From: Lachnospiraceae bacterium
GTDB taxonomy: Bacteria; Bacillota; Clostridia; Lachnospirales; Lachnospiraceae
Assembly: GCA_014804245.1 (NCBI GenBank)
Contig: JAAVAE010000015.1
Location: forward strand, 38,843 to 102,842
Length of the DNA: 64,000 nt
Reading direction: 5' to 3'
Shown here: one piece after another, positions 18,647 to 28,281 of the stretch
How positions within the stretch are numbered: position 1 is the stretch's first letter
Layout of the letters: each line of letters begins with the position of its first letter
Program-made: the position numbers and the translations under genes
The notes under the pieces: model-generated
What the model saw: the letters and a program-made list of their open reading frames with translations, nothing else
Told to the model about the DNA's origin: nothing
The model's database searches: none

Positions 18647-19534
18647 TTACTCGGCTTCGATATAAGTCTTTACTAATTCATCAAAAGTTCCGTCTGCCTT
18701 GATTTCTTCCAAAGCTGCGTTGATCTGCTCTGTCAAAGCTGTATCTCCCTTAGGCAGTGCGATTGCATATTCTTCTGTTCCGAAATCAAACTGTGCACCG
18801 TCAAGGGCAATCAACTGGCCTTCAAATTTACTTGCAAATACAAGTGCAGGGTTCTTGTCGATGATTACACAGTCAACTCTGCCATTGATCAGATCGTTTA
18901 CAGCATCTACGCCCTTATTGTACTGGTTTACAGTGGTATCTGCAATATCATCAGTTGCAATGAAATCCCCTGTTGTTCCTAACTGAACACCGATCGTCTT
19001 ACCCTCAAGATCCTGTGCTGTTGCGATTTCAGAATCTGCAGGAAGGATTACATACTGAACTGCTTCATAATATGCATCAGAAAAATCAACGGACTGCTGT
19101 CTTTCTTCTGTCACTGTCATACCGGCAATAGCAACATCGATCTTGCTTCCGATAGAAGATACCAGTGAAGCAAATTCCATATTCTCCACTTCAACTTCTA
19201 CACCAAGTTTTTCACCGATTGCTTTAATCAGCGCGATGTCAAATCCATCCGGTTCGCCATTGTCATCAACATACTCAAAAGGCGGGAACTCTGCGTTGGT
19301 GCCCACTGTAAGCACGCCATCAGACAGCGCTGCTGCCTCGGCTGCCTCTTCTACATTTGCTTCTGCATCTGCCTGTGCCTCTTCATTTCCTGCTTCTGCA
19401 TCTGCTTCTTCGTTTCCAACTTCTGCCTGTGTCTCTTCGTTTCCGGCTTCTGCTGCAGTCTCGCTGCTTCCGCAGGCTGTGAGCAGACTCATTGTCATTA
19501 CTGTTGCCAGTAACAATGCTAATAATTTTTTCAT
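18647..19534 (-). CDS. Amino-acid ABC transporter substrate-binding lipoprotein
   Basis: MKKLLALLLATVMTMSLLTACG lipobox; LTVGTNAEFPPFEYVDDNGEPDGFDIALIKAIGEKLG; ATG at 19534. Confidence 0.95.
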   Translation of the reverse strand: MKKLLALLLATVMTMSLLTACGSSETAAEAGNEETQAEVGNEEADAEAGNEEAQADAEANVEEAAEAAALSDGVLTVGTNAEFPPFEYVDDNGEPDGFDIALIKAIGEKLGVEVEVENMEFASLVSSIGSKIDVAIAGMTVTEERQQSVDFSDAYYEAVQYVILPADSEIATAQDLEGKTIGVQLGTTGDFIATDDIADTTVNQYNKGVDAVNDLINGRVDCVIIDKNPALVFASKFEGQLIALDGAQFDFGTEEYAIALPKGDTALTEQINAALEEIKADGTFDELVKTYIEAE

Positions 19535-19664
19535 AATACTCTCCTCCTTATGCATAATTATGCACAAACTTAATAAACACTACGAGTCTATCACGTTCGC
19601 CATGCAAAATCAAGGCTTTATCCTTAAAATGAATGCACTTTTTTCAATTCAATTTTGCATGCTG

Positions 19665-21605
19665 TCACAGCATCACAATCATTTCTCTTCCCAGACAGAC
19701 TGCAATCCTCTTTGCTTCTTTATGCACGATCAGTTCTTCTCCCTCTTTCTTTCCAATGAGGAACAGTCCCGGTTTGATGCAATACCGATTGGTATATGCC
19801 TTTTCCACCATAGCATCCGTAATCGTGACAGCATATGCATTCTCTTCCTCTTCGACCATACATCTTCCCAGATAGATCATCCTGCCTTTTCCATCGTCAT
19901 TGTATACTTTTACACTGTTCCTTAAGTACAGCAGCAGTAAAGCAATGCCCAGAAGCAGCAACGCCAGACCTGCTGTTATGGAAACCACCCTGACCGCAGG
20001 AGATGCAAAGAAACTGTTTCCTTTTGTCTGCTGTCCTGTCTTATATTGGCTGTCCCCTGCCGCTTTCTTTTCTGGTACGGTTACTTCTTTTGTCTCCTTT
20101 TGAATCGGCTTTACTGCCGCAGGTGATGGACTTGGCGTGGTTTCCGGCACAGGACCAGTAAACTTCCTGCCGCTATTGCCTGTGGGTTTATTACCATTTT
20201 CTCCTTCGCCATGAATGATATCCGTCTTTTCCTCTTTTTTCCGCTGTTCATGTTCTTCTGTTTCACCTGCGTTATTACTGTTTTCTTCGTTTCCATTGGA
20301 ACCGGAATCTCCCGAATCATCGGGTCTGTCATCTTTGGAATCCGGTTTCGGCGTGCCGGACGGTACGGCGGATGCCGTCGGAGATGGTGTCTTCGAGGGT
20401 GTGGGAGCAATTGTCGGTTCTGGCTTATCGGTCGGTACCGGTGTGCCGGTGGGGTTCGGTTTCCCGGAAGGTGTTGCTGTCGGTTTAGGTGACGCGGTTA
20501 TCTGGGCTTTGTATATATTATCTACTAAAATTTTGCTGCTGAGCCCTTTTTTATCTACATCATCATTTTCCAGGTTTACTGCAACAGCGTAGGTGCCGTT
20601 TTCATTTACCTGAATCCGTTCACCTTCTCCCAGAATATTTCCGCTTTCATCCTTCCACGTAAATGGCTGATCGCTCAGCTTCAATTTTCCGCCGGATAAA
20701 TCTTCCACCCTGACGCTTAAGGTGACCTGCTCTTCTTTTCCCGGCGTTTCATTGGTTACGATAAGTCTGCCACACACTTCATTTTCTTCAAATCCGCATC
20801 CAAGCTTATATCCATCCACTTCCTTTTCGCAGGTTTTCTGATATGAATCAGCATCTTCCTTCTCTTTTCCGCAGCCTATGTCATACCGGTCTACCGTCTT
20901 GGGACAGACAATGACATAACGGAGCACCTGCCCGTCTTCCATTCCGCAGATTTTCTTCTGATAATAATGAATGGATGGTGATATAGGCCCGCAAATCTGG
21001 CAGTAACTCCGCTCATTGCTTGTGATTCCTTGGGGACAGCTGTCATGTACCTCCCTGACTCTTGCTATTGCATAAGTCGTTTCCCCATGGTCAAAACATC
21101 TTCTCTGCTCCGTCCCAATAACCTCCTCTACTGTGAAAGAAAGCATACAGCTCTCCTCCACAAAGCACGCGTCTGTGCAGTTGTGTACCTCCGCGGGTCC
21201 ATAGCAGGGTCCTCCGTTTGTCTCATCTCCCACATGATGATGCTCCACCGCCGTCACATAGCATCCGCCTTCTTCATTCGGATTTCCTTTATGGGTATGA
21301 GGTACCGGAAGCAGAAAGCACGGTCCTCCCGTCATTTCGTTTCCGATATGCTCATGTTTAATCGCATTGTTGTAGCATCCCCCAAAAACAGAGGCATTAC
21401 CTATATGCCTGTGATTTATATCGGTGACAACCGTCCGGGGAGCCTGCTGACTGCCAGATGTTGTTTCCGCTTCTTTACCGCAGACCGGTACTGCTGCCGT
21501 TAAAAACAAACAGATTGCCGCTGCAAGAGTAAGCGCCTTTCCGGCTCCCTTACGTTTCTTGTATACATTTACTTTCTTTTTCCGCTTTAAAATCCTTTTT
21601 CTCAT
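19665..21605 (-). CDS. Secreted/surface protein with HxHxG...GGxCY repeats, Pro/Thr-rich stalk and C-terminal TM
   Basis: Signal peptide; four HRHIGN/HEHIGN/HTHKGN/HHHVGD repeats; TATPSGKPNPTGTPVPTDKPEPT stalk; TM near 19950. Confidence 0.8.
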   Translation of the reverse strand: MRKRILKRKKKVNVYKKRKGAGKALTLAAAICLFLTAAVPVCGKEAETTSGSQQAPRTVVTDINHRHIGNASVFGGCYNNAIKHEHIGNEMTGGPCFLLPVPHTHKGNPNEEGGCYVTAVEHHHVGDETNGGPCYGPAEVHNCTDACFVEESCMLSFTVEEVIGTEQRRCFDHGETTYAIARVREVHDSCPQGITSNERSYCQICGPISPSIHYYQKKICGMEDGQVLRYVIVCPKTVDRYDIGCGKEKEDADSYQKTCEKEVDGYKLGCGFEENEVCGRLIVTNETPGKEEQVTLSVRVEDLSGGKLKLSDQPFTWKDESGNILGEGERIQVNENGTYAVAVNLENDDVDKKGLSSKILVDNIYKAQITASPKPTATPSGKPNPTGTPVPTDKPEPTIAPTPSKTPSPTASAVPSGTPKPDSKDDRPDDSGDSGSNGNEENSNNAGETEEHEQRKKEEKTDIIHGEGENGNKPTGNSGRKFTGPVPETTPSPSPAAVKPIQKETKEVTVPEKKAAGDSQYKTGQQTKGNSFFASPAVRVVSITAGLALLLLGIALLLLYLRNSVKVYNDDGKGRMIYLGRCMVEEEENAYAVTITDAMVEKAYTNRYCIKPGLFLIGKKEGEELIVHKEAKRIAVCLGREMIVML

Positions 21606-21642
21606 TTTATGATTCTCCTTTTCTGCTGCTTTTGGCAGCGCA

Positions 21643-21680
21643 AAAAACCTGCCTATGACATTTCCATAGACAGGTCAACT
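21643..21680 (-). terminator. Intrinsic terminator after acyltransferase gene
   Basis: Minus strand CCTGTCTATGgaaatgtCATAGGCAGGttttttgcg. Confidence 0.8.
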
Positions 21681-21757
21681 GTACATAACTCATGATTCAC
21701 TTGATTAGATTTCTAAGCGGTAAGTGAACTTAGTTTATCATGGAGCGAGGGGCGTTG

Positions 21758-22879
21758 TCAAACATTTTGTGTTTTTTTATCCATTACCCCGCTTATCCTC
21801 TTGCTCACGCATTGCTGAAGCTCAGCAATGGCAAGCGGCAGTGCAATTCCCACGAAGAGATAGATCCATTTGCTCGCCTCCGCCCCTCCTGCAAGATAAA
21901 CAAATCCAATCTCATGGAAGAACATCTCCTGATCAAATTCACTGCACAGCGGCGTATACAGACTGCATAAATAAAAGAACCCCTTCACCAGCATAAAACA
22001 CGCCGCATGATGCATCATGATGGAATAAGTGTTTCTTCCTATGTAAGTCATTTTTCCTGCCAGATAAGGAATACCGCTTATGATTTTGGCAATTCTGAGC
22101 CAAAAAGCAATTCCGGTCACGACAGTAAGGTAAGGAACGATTGGTCCATTGGCAAAGCTGCTGACCCATACCGCACTGAACGCCAGCCCGCCGCATAAAA
22201 TCGTAATCAGGATCTGCATTCCCATCACGATCAGGAAATACGGTCCGGCCTCCAATGTATCATGCATCTCCAGCTTTTCACGGTAAATCCTTCCCATCTG
22301 AAAGCCCGGCATCATAAAAAGCAGCCTTCCCGGCAGTTTGTAATACCCCCACACATGTCCTCCGATTGCCAGCCACACCGTCAGTATGCCTGCTGCAAGG
22401 CATCCGACAAATATCAGCCACTCAAAATTCAAGTGAATCAGGGACAATACCTTGCGCATCAGCACATTAATGACCTCCAGCATAAACAACACAGGAACAA
22501 ACCATGCCGGAAAGTTGTACATGAACTGATGTCCATCCAGAAAAGGGGATAAAAACAAGGTCTTTAGGGATAACGGCTCTCCCATGGAAAATCCTGCACC
22601 ATGCAGGAGATTCGCAAGAATTCCATAAAATAGATTCCACAAAAAATAAGGTACAAGGAGCGTCACACATTTTCCGATGATATAGCTTCCAATTCTCTCT
22701 TCCGCCTCTTTTTTATAAAAATATCCTGAGACAAACAAAAAAATGAAGACATGAAACGAATAATAGGGGAATAGATCTCCTATCTCAAAAAGATTATATC
22801 CCAGATGCCCCGCTACCACGAGGATGATCCCTATCGCTGATAAGATGCGGAAGGTTTTATTTTCTTTGTAAACTGTCAT
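21758..22879 (-). CDS. Acyltransferase 3 family membrane protein
   Basis: MTVYKENKTFRILSAIGIILVVAGHLGYNL...YSFHVFIFLFVSGYFYKKE. Confidence 0.85.
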   Translation of the reverse strand: MTVYKENKTFRILSAIGIILVVAGHLGYNLFEIGDLFPYYSFHVFIFLFVSGYFYKKEAEERIGSYIIGKCVTLLVPYFLWNLFYGILANLLHGAGFSMGEPLSLKTLFLSPFLDGHQFMYNFPAWFVPVLFMLEVINVLMRKVLSLIHLNFEWLIFVGCLAAGILTVWLAIGGHVWGYYKLPGRLLFMMPGFQMGRIYREKLEMHDTLEAGPYFLIVMGMQILITILCGGLAFSAVWVSSFANGPIVPYLTVVTGIAFWLRIAKIISGIPYLAGKMTYIGRNTYSIMMHHAACFMLVKGFFYLCSLYTPLCSEFDQEMFFHEIGFVYLAGGAEASKWIYLFVGIALPLAIAELQQCVSKRISGVMDKKTQNV

Positions 22880-22999
22880 GTTTTTATCCCTTTCTATACA
22901 GTAAATTCTCTAACGTTTTGCCGCTTGTCTAAAAATAAATCTATCTATAGTATACAAAAAAGCATTGTACAATAAAAGCAAAAAAACTATAATAACGAT

Positions 23000-24055
23000 A
23001 TGAACAGATTATCAACCACTCCATCAAATTACATAAAAAAGCTTGCCCTTTTGTCTTTTGTATGTGTTATAACAGGTCTGCTCACGGCATGCGGTGCATC
23101 CGGCCCTAAGCCGGCAGAGGATTACGTCCCGGAGAATTACCTGCTTAAATCGCAGCTTATATCCTTCGACCGCTCCTCCCTAAACGCCATACCGGACAAT
23201 CCCAATGCTTCCTTAAGTGTGCCCACCTATATCACCAAAGTGGACGATACCTATTTTATTGTGGATTGTTATAACAATCAGGTTATCTATCACGACAACC
23301 TGACCGATCCTCTATATGAATGGCAGATCATGACAAATGATATTGCTATGGGGCACACTCTTGCAAGCGACGGGCTTGTGTATCTGATCGATGACACGGA
23401 AAACAACCGGGTACTCGTCATGGAGAAGGATCAGAACGAAAACGGGCAGACCATCTTTGTACCCACACAGGAATTTCTAGATATTGGCAACCGTCCGCAC
23501 TATATCATTTATGATGAATATACCGATACTTTTTATGTGTGGAGTTCCCAGAATGGGGAAATGTATCTATTCCGCCATGCCAAAGAGGATTCCCGTATGT
23601 ATCTGACCGAAGTGCGCTCCATCCCCTCTCTGTCCAATGTGTATGTGCGCTCGTTCACGATTATCGGGGACCGCATTTATTTTGTATCCGGTAATTCCAG
23701 TATCATAGAAGCGGATCTATACAGTTTTAAGATCAAAAAGGAATATCCCGTTCCACCGGAAATGGCAGGTATGGTTCAGATCACACGGATTCAGGATTAC
23801 TACTATATCACCATATCTACCGATGTGACCGGTAATCAGGATTATGCAACCATGCTCCGGGTTAAAGATTTAGGCGACTTATCCGCCGGCAATTATGAGG
23901 ATGTTTACCATTACTTTATCGGAGGCGGCACTCCTTACTATATAACCATGATAGAGGATAGCTGGTACCTGACGGAACACCGTCTTCCCGGCCATTCAAT
24001 CTGGCGCTTTCAGATACTTGACAATGAAATCGTTAACGTTACTTCCGTTTACTGA
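23000..24055 (+). CDS. Lipoprotein, possible beta-propeller
   Basis: LLSFVCVITGLLTACGASG lipobox; repeated extended segments. Confidence 0.75.
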   Translation: MNRLSTTPSNYIKKLALLSFVCVITGLLTACGASGPKPAEDYVPENYLLKSQLISFDRSSLNAIPDNPNASLSVPTYITKVDDTYFIVDCYNNQVIYHDNLTDPLYEWQIMTNDIAMGHTLASDGLVYLIDDTENNRVLVMEKDQNENGQTIFVPTQEFLDIGNRPHYIIYDEYTDTFYVWSSQNGEMYLFRHAKEDSRMYLTEVRSIPSLSNVYVRSFTIIGDRIYFVSGNSSIIEADLYSFKIKKEYPVPPEMAGMVQITRIQDYYYITISTDVTGNQDYATMLRVKDLGDLSAGNYEDVYHYFIGGGTPYYITMIEDSWYLTEHRLPGHSIWRFQILDNEIVNVTSVY

Positions 24056-24099
24056 ATCACAATTATGATACTGCTGAAATATTCCGAAAGGATTTACAA

Positions 24100-25701
24100 A
24101 TGAAAACTTTACTTTTTAAAAATACAAAAGCTTTCACAAGCAGCACCGCAACTCAAAGGACAAGCGCCTGCCTAATCATCACCATCCTTCTGTCCTGCCT
24201 GATTACCGCAGTTGCACAGGGCAGCAGCTTCTTTTACAGCACCCATTATACGAAGGTTCTGGTTTTATCCTGTTTTTTCCTTGCTTATGCGGGTATTTTC
24301 TTTTACCTGAAAGCTACCCGCCGCATTGATGAAAACAGTGCTGTTTTCATGATGATTCTACTAGGCGTCCTTTTACGATGTGCTTATGTCCTCTTATCCG
24401 GTCTTTATGACCGGCAGCATGATGCCGGCGCCTATACAGGCATGGGAACAGACTTTGTCAATCCCGGTCACATTGGGTATATTGAATATATTTATAAATT
24501 TCATAAACTACCGGATTTAAACCCTTATGAGTTGTTTGCATATTATCATCCGCCGCTCCACCATATCCTTTCCTTTATCTGGCTGCAGCTCAACATCTGG
24601 CTCGGCGTGGCGGAAGATCTTGCTTTTGAAAACCTGCAGATTTTAACGCTCTTTTATTCGTGTCTGTGCATGGTCATTACCTGGAAGATACTCAAGGTAC
24701 TTGAAATAAGAGGAAACGGGCTTTACATAGGGCTTGCCTTTATTGTATTCCATCCTGCCACCATCGTAATGGCAGGCAGCGTCAACAATGATATGCTGAC
24801 CATACTTTTTATGTGCCTGATTATTCTGGAATCCCTAAAGTGGCTGCGGGACAAAAACCTTGCAGGGCTGGTGCGGCTGGCGCTCTATATCGGTTTTGGC
24901 ATGATTACCAAGCTTAATTCCGCGGTTCTTGCCATACCTTTAGCCCTCCTTTTTCTTAAGCATTTTATTTCCGTAATCCGCTCTAAGGATAAATCCGCTA
25001 TCCTGCAATGGATTAAAAATTACTGTGTTTTTGGAGTGATTGTTGCCCCTATCGGTCTTTCCTGGATTGTACGGAATCTGATACGTTTCAGCGAAAAGCC
25101 CGGTGTCCCTGTCCCTGGAGAAACTTCTCCCATGTACACTGCCCCCTTTAGTCTGTGGAGCCGGCTGGGTATTCCTGCCTTTTCTGACTGGAACTTTGCC
25201 TTTCCCTTCCACCCCATCAGCGCCAAAGCGTGCAACAACACTTGGGTCATCATGTTCCACACTTCACTGTTTGCGGAGGAATATCCTGTGGATTTACCCG
25301 ACATTCTTCTTGTGCTGTGTCAGATTACCTTTGTACTTGCCGTTATCCTTGGGATTGCCACTGCCATTCTGCTGGCGGCTGTCCTTTTAAATAAAAGAAC
25401 CAACAGAGAAGATACCATCTTTCTTTTGACGGGCTATGTGATTATGCTGATTTCCTTTGCAGCATTTGTCATCATCTATCCATACACATGCAGCAGCGAT
25501 TTTCGTTACGTGGCAATCTGTCTGGTTTATATTGCCATTGCTTTGGGGCTTGGTAACAAATATTACATCTCGCCCTCCTTCCGTCAGGAAAATGATAAAC
25601 ATGCAAAGATAAAAACGGCATGCATGCATATGATTAATAGCGGAATCATTACGATTCTTGCTTTCATTACAATTATCTACGTTTTTTGGGAACGCTGGTA
25701 A
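24100..25701 (+). CDS. Polytopic glycosyltransferase-like membrane protein (GT39/ArnT type)
   Basis: Many TM segments, luminal YDRQHDAGAYTGMGTD and YHPPLHHILSFIWL motifs. Confidence 0.8.
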   Translation: MKTLLFKNTKAFTSSTATQRTSACLIITILLSCLITAVAQGSSFFYSTHYTKVLVLSCFFLAYAGIFFYLKATRRIDENSAVFMMILLGVLLRCAYVLLSGLYDRQHDAGAYTGMGTDFVNPGHIGYIEYIYKFHKLPDLNPYELFAYYHPPLHHILSFIWLQLNIWLGVAEDLAFENLQILTLFYSCLCMVITWKILKVLEIRGNGLYIGLAFIVFHPATIVMAGSVNNDMLTILFMCLIILESLKWLRDKNLAGLVRLALYIGFGMITKLNSAVLAIPLALLFLKHFISVIRSKDKSAILQWIKNYCVFGVIVAPIGLSWIVRNLIRFSEKPGVPVPGETSPMYTAPFSLWSRLGIPAFSDWNFAFPFHPISAKACNNTWVIMFHTSLFAEEYPVDLPDILLVLCQITFVLAVILGIATAILLAAVLLNKRTNREDTIFLLTGYVIMLISFAAFVIIYPYTCSSDFRYVAICLVYIAIALGLGNKYYISPSFRQENDKHAKIKTACMHMINSGIITILAFITIIYVFWERW

Positions 25702-25742
25702 TTCATACATAACTGTAAATATTTTAATTTTGGAGGTCAATT

Positions 25743-27653
25743 ATGGGAAGAGAAGATTACAGCAGAGCATTCAAGCTTGGGAAAAGAGATTATCAGACGC
25801 GGATGCTTCGGGGAGAAAAACCTACTTTACAGGTTTTGGACGATATTATGCCGGAAAAAGGCGCTTACTATGAGATGCCTCTTGGTCTGGTCCAGATTCC
25901 TACCGAGCAGATTGCAGGAACCAAAACGATTGGACGAAGCAATTCCTTTGCAGGAAACTTTATGCCAATCTTAAAAGAGAACTCTGAATTCGCAAGTAAA
26001 TGGGCTGCCTTAAGCACCAGTCATGTAAAGGAAGGTATCCGCGACCCAATTATTGCTTACGAGTTTATGAACAAATTTTATATACTGGAAGGAAATAAGC
26101 GTGTCAGCGTCATGAAATATCACGGGGCAGTCTCCATTCCAGGCACTGTCACACGAATCGTGCCAAAGCGCACCGAAGAAAAAGAAAACAAAATCTATTA
26201 CGAGTTCATGGAATTCTACCAGTCCGCGCCCATCAACTATATCTGGTTTTCCCAGGAGGGAAATTTTGCAAAGTTGCAGAAGGCAGTGGGTAAAGAGCCT
26301 GGCGAAATGTGGAGTCACGAAGATCTCTTGACCTTCAGTGCCCTGTATACACGTTTCAAAACCGAATACCTTGCAAAGGGCGGCAACAAACTGCATATCA
26401 CACCCGGGGATGCCTTTCTCGCCTTCATTACGCTGCACGGATATAACGAGGTCGAAGACAAAACCACAAATGAGTTAAAGACCCTGATTACAAAGAGTTG
26501 GAAAGAATTCGAACTTCTTCAGGAGGAAGAAGATATTGAACTTAAGATGAATCCCAGCCAGGAGAAGAAGCCTCTTCTCAGCATTATTCTGCCCGTAAGT
26601 TCTCCGAAGCTGAAGGCTGCTTTTATCTATGAAAAAACCTCCGGCACCTCGGCATGGACCTATGCCCATGAACTTGGCAGGCTTTATCTGGAACAGACCT
26701 TCCCAGAGGAACTGCAGACCCTCTGCTATGAGAACGGAACACCTGAGAACGCAGATGCCCTGATTGAGCAGGCAATTGCTGAGGGCTGCAATCTGATCTT
26801 TACCACCACTCCTGCTTTTGTGCAGGCAAGCGTAAAGGCTGCCATTGCAAATCCGAATGTCCGTATTTTGAACTGTTCCTTAAATACATCGCACAGATAC
26901 ATCCGCACTTACTATTCCAGGATGCATGAGGCAAAATTCCTGATGGGCGCTATCGCAGGTGCAATGGCCGCAAACGACACTCTGACCTATATTGCAGACT
27001 ATCCTATTTTCGGTACCATTGCCAACATCAACGCATTTGCCCTCGGTGCAAAGATGATCAATCCCAGAGCCAAGGTTCATCTGGAGTGGTCCAGCATGAA
27101 GGAAGTGGACATTGATGAGAGAATCCGGGAGACACAGTCCTCCTGTATTTCCGGCAGAGATATGACCATCCCCGAGGAGACTTCCCGTTTCTTCGGTCTG
27201 TATCATATGGAAGGCGATCATCCGAGAAATCTTGCCGTGCCGTTATATCATTGGGGCAAGTTTTATGAACAGCTCTTACGTACCATTGTTGACGGCACCT
27301 GGAAATATGACGAAAAATCATCCTCCTCCAAGGCAATCAACTACTGGTGGGGTATGTCGGCAGGCGTCATAGACGTCGTCTGCTCCAACCATCTGCCAAT
27401 TGGCACCAAGCGTCTGGTGGAATTGCTTAAAGCTACCATCAGTTCAGAATTATTTAATCCTTTTTCGGGTATCTTATATTCTCAGACAGGTATTGTCATA
27501 GATGACCCTGAGCGAAAGCTTACGCCTGAAGAAATCATGAACATGGACTGGCTCGCAGAAAATGTGATTGGTTCCATTCCTAAAAAGGAAGACTTGAATG
27601 AGCAGGCTGCGCCTGTCATCAATCAGCAGGGAGTAATGAAAGAGGAAGGCTGA
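25743..27653 (+). CDS. BMP-family substrate-binding-like protein with N-terminal ParB-like domain
   Basis: N-term RDPIIAYEFMNKFYILEGNKRVSVMKYHGA; C-term LIFTTTPAFVQASVKAA...RTYYSRMHEAKFLMGAIAGAM; no signal peptide. Confidence 0.8.
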   Translation: MGREDYSRAFKLGKRDYQTRMLRGEKPTLQVLDDIMPEKGAYYEMPLGLVQIPTEQIAGTKTIGRSNSFAGNFMPILKENSEFASKWAALSTSHVKEGIRDPIIAYEFMNKFYILEGNKRVSVMKYHGAVSIPGTVTRIVPKRTEEKENKIYYEFMEFYQSAPINYIWFSQEGNFAKLQKAVGKEPGEMWSHEDLLTFSALYTRFKTEYLAKGGNKLHITPGDAFLAFITLHGYNEVEDKTTNELKTLITKSWKEFELLQEEEDIELKMNPSQEKKPLLSIILPVSSPKLKAAFIYEKTSGTSAWTYAHELGRLYLEQTFPEELQTLCYENGTPENADALIEQAIAEGCNLIFTTTPAFVQASVKAAIANPNVRILNCSLNTSHRYIRTYYSRMHEAKFLMGAIAGAMAANDTLTYIADYPIFGTIANINAFALGAKMINPRAKVHLEWSSMKEVDIDERIRETQSSCISGRDMTIPEETSRFFGLYHMEGDHPRNLAVPLYHWGKFYEQLLRTIVDGTWKYDEKSSSSKAINYWWGMSAGVIDVVCSNHLPIGTKRLVELLKATISSELFNPFSGILYSQTGIVIDDPERKLTPEEIMNMDWLAENVIGSIPKKEDLNEQAAPVINQQGVMKEEG

Positions 27654-27660
27654 TTTACAT

Positions 27661-28281
27661 ATGAGAATACTTGCAATTGCAGACGAAGAATCGAAATACC
27701 TTTGGGATTATTACGAAAAAAGCAAGCTGGAGGGAATCGACCTTATTATCTCCTGCGGTGACTTAGATCCCAGATATCTCTCTTTCCTCGTGACACTTTC
27801 CAATGTGCCTGTTCTATATGTGCACGGAAATCATGACGGAAAATACGAAAAGACCCCGCCGGAAGGATGCATCTGTATTGAAGACCAGATTTATGTCCAC
27901 AACGGCATCCGCATCCTGGGGCTTGGCGGATCCATGCGATATAAGCAGGGACCGCACCAGTACACCGAAATGGGCATGAAGAAACGAGTTGCCCGATTAT
28001 GGTTCCAGTTACTGCGCCACCGCGGTTTTGACATTTTAGTGACCCATTCACCCGCCTATCAGCTGAATGATGGGCGGGATCTTCCCCATCAAGGTTTTCA
28101 GGTGTTTCGGACTTTGCTTGAAAAATACAAGCCCAAATTTTTTCTCCATGGGCATGTGCATATGTCCTATGGGCGGGCGCACAAACGATATGACAAATAT
28201 TTGGATACCCACATTATCAACGCATTTGAACGATGTGTGTTTGATTTTGAAGATGATGACTTGAAAGAACACATCCGCTAG
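27661..28281 (+). CDS. Metallophosphoesterase
   Basis: LIISCGDLD, VHGNHD, VTHSP, LHGHVH motifs. Confidence 0.95.
   Translation: MRILAIADEESKYLWDYYEKSKLEGIDLIISCGDLDPRYLSFLVTLSNVPVLYVHGNHDGKYEKTPPEGCICIEDQIYVHNGIRILGLGGSMRYKQGPHQYTEMGMKKRVARLWFQLLRHRGFDILVTHSPAYQLNDGRDLPHQGFQVFRTLLEKYKPKFFLHGHVHMSYGRAHKRYDKYLDTHIINAFERCVFDFEDDDLKEHIR

Noticed and set aside
19143-19925. 260-aa plus-strand ORF rich in Ser/Ala
   Set aside because: Antisense to the SBP acidic repeat and the neighbouring gene end; composition mirrors the repeat.
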